Source: Flagellimonas aequoris (GTDB lineage Bacteria > Bacteroidota > Bacteroidia > Flavobacteriales > Flavobacteriaceae). From it: DNA of 64,000 nucleotides. This document shows, one piece after another, positions 25,187-32,700 of the stretch. The notes below the pieces were generated by a model. That model saw only the letters and a program-made list of their open reading frames with translations. It searched no databases and had not been told where the DNA came from. Positions within the stretch are counted from its first letter, which is position 1, and the number at the start of each line of letters is the position of its first letter. Location of the stretch: positions 1-64,000 of the forward strand of contig NZ_QXFJ01000027.1 in the NCBI RefSeq assembly GCF_003584165.1, in the 5' to 3' direction. Position numbers and translations under genes: made by a program.

Positions 25187-25657
25187 TTAGCAACAATTGC
25201 CGTCCGGGGAACAGCAGGGCTCACTTTTCAATTGGGACAGTCTTACCTTTGGTTTCTTTTCGGGGACCCCACACTGGTCCTTGGCAAGGCAGTCGGTCAT
25301 CTTGGTGGTCAACAGAAAATGCCCTTCATCAAAGGCAAGGCCATATTTTCCGATAGTAGTGCCCTGGTATTCCACTTCGACTTCCAGTGAGTCCTCTATT
25401 TCCAATACCTTTTGGGACAGTTCGATGATATGAACCAACTTTTCGGGATGCAACCTGTGGTCATAGTCGTTGGCCTCCCACAGTTGGAAACTGACCACTT
25501 CCTCATGGCGCACGGTTCCCCCGCAGTCTATAAAGTGTTTGTGAATCTTCCCCACTTCGGTGACATGGAAATGTCCGGGGACCATTTCCCCGGTGGGCAA
25601 TTGGAAGCCAAGGGTTTCCAATCGGGACAGTACTTCTTTTACTTCTGATAATTTCAT
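25187..25657 (-). CDS. DUF6428 family arsenic-operon protein
   Basis: 156 aa. The family is known from Bacteroidota ars operons but has no assigned function. The sequence has a conserved-looking GHFHVTEVGKIHKHFIDCGG segment (His-rich), and a Cys-rich tail (EPCCSPDGNCC) that could bind arsenite. It is cytoplasmic. Its start overlaps the stop of the upstream secreted protein by an ATGA, and it precedes the arsenate reductase by 16 bp. Confidence 0.75.
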   Translation of the reverse strand: MKLSEVKEVLSRLETLGFQLPTGEMVPGHFHVTEVGKIHKHFIDCGGTVRHEEVVSFQLWEANDYDHRLHPEKLVHIIELSQKVLEIEDSLEVEVEYQGTTIGKYGLAFDEGHFLLTTKMTDCLAKDQCGVPEKKPKVRLSQLKSEPCCSPDGNCC

Positions 25658-26286
25658 GGATTGTTCATTTTAGCTTTGATAATAGCATCGACCTGGGTGG
25701 CGACATAGATCATTTCCCCCGCGATGACGGCCTTGTTTTCAAAAAGGACCTCTGCATTTCGGTCCGTCAGCCCATCCTGTACATATACCTTGACACTGCT
25801 GTCCTCGTCCAAATGTAAGGATTCGAGGGTCTCTCTGTTGATGGTCCAACTATCGGAGCCATAGCGGACCGAATACGTGAACAGGGATTCGCCCTGCGCA
25901 TTGGAGACCCTGAACCCATCGTTCTTCAGCAGGGCCAGACCGGGAAGGGTCTCATTGGCGGTATCCAGACCAGCGGATTCCACCTTGAACCTGTCATATA
26001 ATCCGTAGTACATAAGGCCCGTCCTGAGCCAGATCATGGCCAATTGGCCCATATCGTCATTGTCCTGGTCCACAAATACAACGGTATAAGGGGTCTCCCC
26101 CATATTGGACACCATTCTGGCGGCGAGTTGGTCCAAAAGCTGGATCTTTTCTTTGGGTATCTGGGGAAAAACGGTCTTCAGTTCCTTTACGGAGCGTTGG
26201 ATCTTTCCCCTCAGTTCCTGGGAATGTGTGGTCAATGGGAGGCACAACAGCAGCAGTGCCATGGTTAGGATCATTTTTGTTTTCAT
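25654..26286 (-). CDS. Secreted LMW-PTP/arsenate-reductase-like protein without the P-loop
   Basis: 210 aa with a signal peptide (MKTKMILTMALLLLCLPLTT, ending near HSQ). The body parallels the arsenate reductase of the same operon: VVFVDQDNDDMGQLAMIWLR occupies the place of the P-loop strand and helix, followed by FKVESAGLD, LKNDGFRVSNAQ and VRYGSD. The catalytic CxxxxxR is replaced by DQDNDDMG, so no phosphatase chemistry is expected. It is the first gene after arsR. A role in binding or sensing arsenic compounds in the periplasm is conceivable but unsupported. Confidence 0.6.
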   Translation of the reverse strand: MKTKMILTMALLLLCLPLTTHSQELRGKIQRSVKELKTVFPQIPKEKIQLLDQLAARMVSNMGETPYTVVFVDQDNDDMGQLAMIWLRTGLMYYGLYDRFKVESAGLDTANETLPGLALLKNDGFRVSNAQGESLFTYSVRYGSDSWTINRETLESLHLDEDSSVKVYVQDGLTDRNAEVLFENKAVIAGEMIYVATQVDAIIKAKMNNP

Positions 26287-26316
26287 GGTTTCTATTTTAT
26301 GGTTTCAGTTTATTAG

Positions 26317-26338
26317 TTAATCGCAATAAAACGATTAA
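26317..26338. promoter_or_regulatory. Inverted repeat downstream of arsR, possible internal operator
   Basis: TTAATCG-(8 bp)-CGATTAA lies between the arsR stop and the secreted-protein start. The string ATCGCAA recurs in the arsR promoter region (26699-26705), hinting at a common ArsR site. Confidence 0.45.
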
Positions 26339-26354
26339 TGGGTTCAAAAAAATA

Positions 26355-26687
26355 CTAACAGCACTCTTGGTCCAGTTCAATCCCCTGATCGAGGAATGCC
26401 TTGAACTTATCCTTCATTTCGTTCCAATTTGCCACATTGACACAGTAACAGACACTGGTGCCCTCCACATCGCCCTTGATGAGTCCCATGTTCCGGAGTT
26501 CCTTCAAGTGTTGTGAAACCGTAGGCTGTGCCAGTCCTATCTCGTCCACAAGGTCACCACAGACACAGGCCTTGACCTTGAAGAGGTGCTGCAATATGGC
26601 AATCCGGGCGGGATGGGCAAATACCTTACCGATGAGGGCGAGCTCATTCTGGTTTTCGGTAAATATTTCGGTCTTTGCCAGTCCCAT
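26355..26687 (-). CDS. arsR: ArsR/SmtB-type repressor of the arsenic operon
   Basis: 110 aa. A winged helix with the metalloid site KACVCGDLV (CxC near residue 37), followed by the recognition helix AQPTVSQHLKELRNMGLI. Another Cys (VCYCVNV) and a terminal CC are present. It derepresses when arsenite binds the Cys site. It heads the operon running to the metallophosphoesterase. Confidence 0.93.
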   Translation of the reverse strand: MGLAKTEIFTENQNELALIGKVFAHPARIAILQHLFKVKACVCGDLVDEIGLAQPTVSQHLKELRNMGLIKGDVEGTSVCYCVNVANWNEMKDKFKAFLDQGIELDQECC

Positions 26688-26694
26688 ATCATTA

Positions 26695-26748
26695 TTTTAT
26701 CGCAAAATTACAATATATTGATTCAACATAAAAAGATTTTCGATAAAA
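26695..26748 (-). promoter_or_regulatory. arsR promoter with flanking inverted repeats
   Basis: On the minus strand TAATTTTG (26703-26710) matches the TAnnTTTG -7 box, 16 bp before the arsR ATG. It is bracketed by TTTTATCG (26695-26702) and CGATAAAA (26741-26748), and a small palindrome TTGATTCAA sits at 26718-26726. No clear -33 was found. Confidence 0.45.
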
Positions 26749-26795
26749 ATACTTAGGTTCAAACCAAGGCTTTACAAATTTTCAGGGTCACTTGG

Positions 26796-27008
26796 TCATG
26801 TACCACAACATCCGGATGTTGCCTGAATGGGGGGACAGGCCACCGAACCAAAGGAACAATACACGCAACAATCGCCATTTTTGGGCCTTAGAATGGAGCC
26901 GCAATTTTCACATTCATAAAAGAACTGACAAGAATCCGTAGGCATCTTTTCCTCTTTGGAATTGCCACAATGCGGACAGGTAATTGTAGAGTACAGATTG
27001 ATATCCAT
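26796..27008 (-). CDS. GDCCVxC-domain small protein (mercury operon)
   Basis: 70 aa. Two CxxC zinc-ribbon-like pairs (CPHC, CENC) precede the signature GDCCVYCSFGSVACPP and a terminal CC. Proteins with this GDCCVxC motif, sometimes selenoproteins, travel with merTP genes. Here all positions are Cys codons. The ATG at 27008 is chosen; a GTG at 27014 overlaps the MerTP stop. Confidence 0.85.
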   Translation of the reverse strand: MDINLYSTITCPHCGNSKEEKMPTDSCQFFYECENCGSILRPKNGDCCVYCSFGSVACPPIQATSGCCGT

Positions 27009-27010
27009 TA

Positions 27011-27613
27011 TCACTGGTCCTTTATGGTGTATCCGGTTTTCAAAATGGCGTTCACGATAGCATCCCTGGTGGTTTTGGCGGGATCGTACATTATCTGTGC
27101 ATTGGCTTTTTGGTAATCTGCCTTGACCATGATGATCCCATCAAGTCCATTGACCTCGTGTTCAATATGTGCCTCGCACCCACTGCATGTCATTCCCACG
27201 ACCGGAATATTGATTTCCTTGACATCTTGGCTCGCAAAAAAGTTCGTTTGACCCTTGGCTTCCTGTTTCGGGTACAAAGATTGGGCATAATAGGGAAAGG
27301 CAAGCATCGCTAAGGCAAAGACCGTGATGGTCATCAACCAAATTTTACCCTTCCAAAAGGCCGGCTTTTCGTCCGTATCGCATGCACAGTCTATTTCCTT
27401 TTTGGCGACTGTCCTTAACTGTTGGTACCACGCCACTACCAAAACCAAACCCGTAATTCCGATCAAATACGGTCTGAACGGTTCCAAAAACTTAAAATTG
27501 GACGCCAGGCCAGATGTTCCGGCCACAATGGCCAAAAGTGGTCCTATGCAACAAAGGGAGGTGGCCATGGCCAAAATAATGGAAGATCCCATTAAGGTTT
27601 TCTTGTTATTCAT
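27011..27613 (-). CDS. merTP: MerTP fusion mercuric ion transporter
   Basis: A 200-aa fusion of MerT and MerP. The MerT part has three helices with the Cys pair SLCCIGPLLA near residue 20 and a second pair CAC near residue 76. The C-terminal part is an HMA domain with GMTCSGCEAHIE near residue 140. It takes up Hg(II) and normally hands it to MerA. No merA is visible in the window. Its start overlaps the upstream ArsR-type gene by 8 bp. Confidence 0.92.
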   Translation of the reverse strand: MNNKKTLMGSSIILAMATSLCCIGPLLAIVAGTSGLASNFKFLEPFRPYLIGITGLVLVVAWYQQLRTVAKKEIDCACDTDEKPAFWKGKIWLMTITVFALAMLAFPYYAQSLYPKQEAKGQTNFFASQDVKEINIPVVGMTCSGCEAHIEHEVNGLDGIIMVKADYQKANAQIMYDPAKTTRDAIVNAILKTGYTIKDQ

Positions 27614-27989
27614 GGTTTACTGGTTTTATTTGTTCTTTTTTATCGAGCAGGTCAAAAATTGGAAAAAGTAACGGCGAATGATCGGTCACCAAGGAATAAT
27701 GGATCATCTGGCCTTCCTTTTGGGATGTGATCAAATTTCTGTCCTTGAGCTTGCGCAAATGTTGTGAAATTGCGGATACATTCATTTCCAGTATATCACT
27801 AAGGTCACAGACACATAAGCGTTGCTCTTGGTTCAAAAGGTAGAGAATCTTAAGCCGAACCGGATTGCCCATTAAATTCATTATCCCTGAAAGGGAGTCC
27901 ATGGAATTTTCCAAATTTTGCATAGTTTCCCTGCATTCCATTATCTGTTTGGCATCCGCCTCCAAACGTATGCATATGTTCTTATCCAT
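27606..27989 (-). CDS. ArsR/SmtB-type repressor of the merTP operon
   Basis: 127 aa. It has a winged helix with a Cys site RLCVCDLSDIL near residue 59 and recognition helix NVSAISQHLRKLKDRNLI; further Cys residues (CIRLEA, MECRE) lie in the N-terminus. ArsR-type mercury regulators replace MerR in many Bacteroidota. A near-perfect operator lies 23 bp upstream of its start, and merTP overlaps its end. Confidence 0.88.
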   Translation of the reverse strand: MDKNICIRLEADAKQIMECRETMQNLENSMDSLSGIMNLMGNPVRLKILYLLNQEQRLCVCDLSDILEMNVSAISQHLRKLKDRNLITSQKEGQMIHYSLVTDHSPLLFPIFDLLDKKEQIKPVNHE

Positions 27990-28011
27990 ACTACGAAGTT
28001 ACAGTAATTTA

Positions 28012-28035
28012 TTATTTTAGCAAACTCTAAAATAA
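28012..28035 (-). promoter_or_regulatory. Operator palindrome of the merTP operon
   Basis: A perfect inverted repeat TTATTTTAG-CAAACT-CTAAAATAA (9+6+9). The spacer places TTTG on the minus strand three bases from a TA, one base off the -7 consensus. Size and position fit an ArsR-family dimer site. Confidence 0.65.
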
Positions 28036-28073
28036 ATGGGTGGCAAAAGAACAATATCAAGCCCTGGGTCACA

Positions 28074-29348
28074 TTACCTGATAATCTTTAGGGTCGGATA
28101 TTCCGAATTGTCGTTCGCTTTACTTTGCCCGCTTCCCAATTTCTCCTTCAACTGGGCCATGTCCTTGCTGATTTTCTTTTCCACGACCCTAGCATACTTT
28201 TGGGTCGTTGAAAGCTTGGTATGCCCGAGGAGTTTGGAAACGGTCTCAATGGGCACGTCGTTCATTAAGGTGATTGTCGTTGCAAAGGTATGTCTGGCCA
28301 CATGGAAGGTTAGGTGCTTATCAATATTTGCCCTTTGTGCAATGATCTTTAGGTATTGGTTCACCTTTTGATTGGAATACACTGGAAGAACGGTATTTTC
28401 ATTTTTGGGAAAATCCACATACTTCTCCAAGATTTTCTTGGCTTTGGGCAATAGGGGAACCTTCACTTCGGTCTTGGTCTTTTGGCGTTTTACATCGATC
28501 CAGAGTTCCCCGTCGATACCGGATACGATACCATTGGGATTGAGAAGTTTGATCTCTATGTAGCTGAGTCCGGTATAACAGGCAAAAAGGAAAATATCCC
28601 GGACCAGTTCCATGCCCTTTTCCTCGAATTCCAATTGGTCCAGCGCCAGAATTTCCTCCTCTTCCAAGAAAGCACTGTCATAATCCTCCATTTTCACTTT
28701 ATACAGATTGAAGGGATTCTTGGGGATACAATCAAATTTATAGGCCATGGTCACCAATTTCTTGAACCGCAGCATATGTTTCATGATACCGTTGTTGTTC
28801 AATGTCTGGAACGATTTGATGGGTTCGCAGTTCCGCAGGAAGTTTTCAAACTCGATCAAAAAGGCATAGTCTATCGAGGCCAGCCCAATATCGGGTACCC
28901 GATATTTTTTGGCAATGAAGCGTTTCAGGTAGGTCTCTGTGGAGGAATAGTTCTTGACCGTCCCTTTGGCCAGTTTGGGCAACTCATAGGTTCGGTTGTA
29001 CTCCAAAAGGTCCAATAGGGTGAGCATCACCTTGTCCTTTCCCAGATATCGAAGCTTGATGGATTGTGCCGTTATAAAGTTACTCTCGGCACTAAGTTGC
29101 CGATGGCATTCCAGCAACTTTGCACGGACGTCGTCCAGATATTTGTTTACAACAACGGATTCACTGGCCCTATGGTCCATTTTTCCCAAAATAGGACACC
29201 ATCGTTCTTCAAAAGTTGATCTATGGACACTGAGATCTGCATTTTTTCCTTTACATCTGATCCGGACATAAATTGGAAACCGTCCATCTTTTTTTCTTCC
29301 TGATTTTTTCAGCCAAAAACTGATACTGAAGGAGTTAGAGGTATTCAT
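28074..29348 (-). CDS. Tyrosine-type site-specific integrase (IntDOT-like)
   Basis: About 424 aa from the ATG at 29348. It has an arm-type N-terminal domain (SISFWLKKSGRKKDGRFPIY), a SAM-like core-binding domain and a catalytic domain with Lys (RQKTKTEVKVPLL), HVARHTFAT (HxxR), GHTKLSTTQKYA (His and nucleophile Tyr). Box I reads CYTGLSYIEIKLL, with Ser where most relatives have the first catalytic Arg. The same substitution is known in IntDOT-type integrases of Bacteroides conjugative transposons. It lies beside tRNA-Pro and probably mobilised the island. Confidence 0.92.
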   Translation of the reverse strand: MNTSNSFSISFWLKKSGRKKDGRFPIYVRIRCKGKNADLSVHRSTFEERWCPILGKMDHRASESVVVNKYLDDVRAKLLECHRQLSAESNFITAQSIKLRYLGKDKVMLTLLDLLEYNRTYELPKLAKGTVKNYSSTETYLKRFIAKKYRVPDIGLASIDYAFLIEFENFLRNCEPIKSFQTLNNNGIMKHMLRFKKLVTMAYKFDCIPKNPFNLYKVKMEDYDSAFLEEEEILALDQLEFEEKGMELVRDIFLFACYTGLSYIEIKLLNPNGIVSGIDGELWIDVKRQKTKTEVKVPLLPKAKKILEKYVDFPKNENTVLPVYSNQKVNQYLKIIAQRANIDKHLTFHVARHTFATTITLMNDVPIETVSKLLGHTKLSTTQKYARVVEKKISKDMAQLKEKLGSGQSKANDNSEYPTLKIIR

Positions 29349-29490
29349 GTGTTCTCGCTTTAAGTGAAACATTGGTTGAAGCGAAAGTCAAATCACACGA
29401 AAAATCAATAATGGAAGTACAATTTAGGGAATTTTTCCCGACAAAAATAGGACACTCTATAGGACATCCTCACCGATGGTTTCAGATGGA

Positions 29491-29528
29491 AATAAAAAAA
29501 ACCAGAAAAAATTAATTTTCTGGTTTTC
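29491..29528 (-). terminator. Terminator downstream of tRNA-Pro
   Basis: Perfect 12-bp arms AAAACCAGAAAA (29498-29509) and TTTTCTGGTTTT (29516-29527) with a 6-nt loop. On the minus strand a run of T residues follows. It should end the tRNA transcript; if the island inserted at the tRNA 3' end, this terminator was brought by the island. Confidence 0.8.
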
Positions 29529-29570
29529 AATTAATTAAGGTTTTACTTAGTGTCATAAAACCATGGTTCG

Positions 29571-29644
29571 TCGGGATGACTGGATTCGAACCAGCGACCA
29601 CACGCACCCCATGCGTGTACGCTACCAGACTGCGCCACATCCCG
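29571..29644 (-). tRNA. tRNA-Pro (anticodon GGG)
   Basis: A 74-nt cloverleaf. The acceptor CGGGATG pairs with CATCCCG, discriminator A. The anticodon stem CACGC/GCGTG closes the loop ATGGGGT, giving anticodon GGG with G37. The T-arm GGTTCGAATCC is normal. CCA is not encoded. It is the likely attachment site of the integrase to its left. Confidence 0.93.
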
Positions 29645-29655
29645 AAAATGGATTG

Positions 29656-29663
29656 CAAAAATA
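29656..29663 (-). promoter_or_regulatory. -7 box of tRNA-Pro
   Basis: TATTTTTG on the minus strand matches TAnnTTTG and lies 11 bp upstream of the mature 5' end. A -33 element was not identified with confidence. Confidence 0.45.
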
Positions 29664-29714
29664 TAAATTTTGATGATATTTAACCTACTCCCCTTGCAAC
29701 TTTTACAAATCTAA

Positions 29715-29746
29715 AAATCCCCATTCTTGCACATGAACAGGGATTT
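29715..29746 (-). terminator. Terminator-like hairpin after the giant adhesin gene
   Basis: AAATCCC (29715-29721) pairs with GGGATTT (29740-29746); the 18-nt interval contains a further imperfect pairing (TTCTTGCACATGAA). It lies about 47 bp past the adhesin stop codon on its transcribed side. Confidence 0.55.
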
Positions 29747-29792
29747 ATATTTTGTATTAAGATATCCTCTTGGTTGTCAACACTTAAACTCT

Positions 29793-32700
29793 TTAACGAT
29801 ATAGGGTAAAATGCCCTACAAAGCGCTGTTTTTCCCTGTCATTCGCATTAACCACATACCAATAGTCCCCTGTGGGCAACGGTTTGCCCTCATAGTTTCC
29901 GTCCCATTTCTTCACTTGGTCCAATCGAGCCACTACCCGGCCATATCGGTCATAAATGATGACATCAATATCCGGGAAAAACTCTCGATTTTCCGGATAC
30001 CAATAATCATTTAGGTTATCACCATCGGGAGTAAAGAAATTCGGCATTTCTGGCATTCCTTCAAAATTAAAGGGCATCACCAGATTGGCCACACATCCAT
30101 TTTGGTCACGGACCATGATGTTGATATTGGAATCTACATTAATATTGAAAATATTCACCTCACCATAGGATTCCCCTTGGAAGAAATATTCATATCCTCC
30201 AAATCCTCCCGTGGCCATTGCGGTTACTTCATTAGGCCCAGTTTTTATGGCTTCCAAGGTCAACGGTTCATAGGCGTCGATCTCAAACTCTACGAAGGTT
30301 ACGCATCCGTTTGCATGATAAATATATACCGTATGTTCCCCTGGTGACAAATCTCCATAGGTTCTTTGGTCAGTCGCCAATTGAACATCATCCACATCCA
30401 ACGAAAATAAGAGCTCCGAAAGTTGTGAACTATCCGCAATTTTGATGGTAGTGGTACTATTTGGGAATATTCCTTCGCAGCCATATTCCACAACAGGTTC
30501 GGCCACAATATCCACTCCAATACCGATTTCCGCAATTACATTGGTCTGGCATCCATTGGCATCCCGAACAAAAACCACATAGGTTTCCCCACCTTGCAGG
30601 TTATCAAAGAACATGGTATCATTTTGTACAAAATCGGCATCGTCGGCAGAATTCACACTGGTGAAATACGGAGCTGTCCCCCCTGTTACCTGAAGGGTCA
30701 TGGTGCCATCACCATCGCCCATACAAGTTTCCGGTGTGGTTGAAATTACCCCTGCCAACAATTCCATAGGCTGGGTTATCTCCACCGTTCTGGTAATGGT
30801 ACAACCCAAATCATCCTGAATGATGATATCGTAGGTTCTTGGTGGTAAATCCGTGAACGTTCTTCTGTTCGGATTATTTGGATCATTCCCTTCAAAAAAT
30901 TCACTCAAGTTGTCCGAAATGGAATATCTAATGGCTCCTGTACCTCCACTCGCCTCAATAATGATCTGTCCGTTGGCGTCTCCCGCACACATTACTGGTA
31001 CAGCTTCCAAATACTCCAACACCAATGGTGGTTTTGGGTCGATGACGATGGGGTCCGAAATGGCGGTACATCCTCCACTTTCCGCATATACATAATAGGT
31101 TCCCGGGTTCAATTCCCTAAAGATACCGGAAGCTTGGGCAGGACGAACAATAGTAGATGCATTGGGTGGCACCGTATTCGAATTCACCAAGGTATACACA
31201 TAACTTCCTATACCGCCAAAGGCTTCTGAACGGATGATTCCGGTCGCTTCCCCGGCACAATTGATGGTCGCATTGGTCAAGTCCAAGGCAATGACTAAAG
31301 GCGCGGCGGGGTCCAATGAAATCTGGTTCGATCTTTCGAACGGACAACCGTTGGAATTTTGTACATCATATTGGAATGGCCCTGGGTCCAGAGTAATATC
31401 GGCTGCAATTTCCACACTGGTCATTCCAGCTCCGAACGGCACAAAGGGGTCAGAGGTCCCCGATCTGCGGTAGAAATAATCCACTCCCGGTTCTGGATTG
31501 GTGACCATCAGTTCCATTCTACCCAAATCCCCACAACCCGGAGGTTGAAGTTCCACCAATTCCGCCACCACAATTTCTGGATCCTGAACGGTAATCGGAA
31601 CCGTGGTATAACTACAGTTCCAACCATCAAAAATGGTGATGGTGTAATCCCCAGCCGACAAATTAGCAAAAGTTGGGGTGGTCTGAAGACCACTATTGGT
31701 ACCATCCGTAATCCGGTTCAATTGGTACAGATAATTACCGGGGCCCTGTCCTCCACCTACATTATATGCTTCTATGATACCATTATTATCATTGTTACAT
31801 GCCAGTTGCTGTACGATTTGGATATCCGCGGCAATCGGTGTTGGCAATGGTAGATTGATGTTGGTAGATGATTCGCATCCCCTCAAATCCCTAACATTGA
31901 TAGTGTACGTATCAGTCGACAAGTTCTCAAATACCGGATTGGTATTAGGGTAATCGACCAAGATATTTCCACCCGAATCCATCAATTGGTACTGATAGGT
32001 TCCCCAACCGCCATCGCCAGCCACGGTAATTTCACCGTAACCGGGCACATTACAGGTCACTGGAGAAGTTTGGACAGCACTTACGGTAAGTGCCCTATCC
32101 GGAGACCTGACCGTAACCACATTACTGACCTCATCACAGAATGGGGAATCCATCGCCTCAATATGCACTACAAGATTACCTGCAGGTACATTTGGAATAA
32201 GTTCCGGAGTGTTTAAGGGTGCATTAGTATCAAAAGTGCCCGTAACACCAGTAGAAGTCTCAACTCCTGAACTATTTCTGCTGAATACTTCATAATTATA
32301 CACCCCACTATAATTGTTGATCTGTAGACTGATCACCCCGTCATTTCCATTAAAACAAGTAACAGGTTGAACCTCGGCAATGACCCCTTCGATGTTGTTA
32401 TATTCGGGCATGTTGATGGTGGCAGTCAAATAGGAACATCCCCCACTGCCTACATCGGTAACAGCAAAAATATAGTCTCCGGGAGTCGCAATGTCCCAGG
32501 TAACACGATCGGTCCCTCCTGAACTTCTTGCAGGTTCCGAGCCCAATGGCAAGATTTCAACCTCATAGTTTCCAGGGCCTTCATTTATGATGATATCAAT
32601 GGAACCCGGAGCGACACCCGTACCCGAAGCATCGCAGGTAATTTGGTTCACATTGTAACTAAAAGTGATATCCGTTGGAGTATCGATGGTTACCGTAGAA

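Larger units (their letters stand above)
1..29571. mobile_element. Metal-resistance genomic island, right part (left end outside window)
   Basis: Seen: a tyrosine integrase lies 222 bp from the 3' end of a tRNA-Pro gene, and everything to its left is accessory: an IS21 remnant, metal, arsenic and mercury resistance, a polymerase/Fic/ParB cassette and two transposition or integration genes. To the right the genes are housekeeping. Known: tyrosine integrases often target tRNA 3' ends and sit beside one att site. Inferred: the island is inserted at this tRNA and extends beyond position 1. No second copy of the tRNA 3' end was noticed inside the window, so the left att site should lie upstream. 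No relaxase or conjugation genes are visible here. Confidence 0.6.

Noticed and set aside
28074-29348. Integrase as a degraded gene because box I Arg is missing
   Set aside because: IntDOT-type enzymes naturally lack this Arg; the remaining catalytic residues and full length are present.
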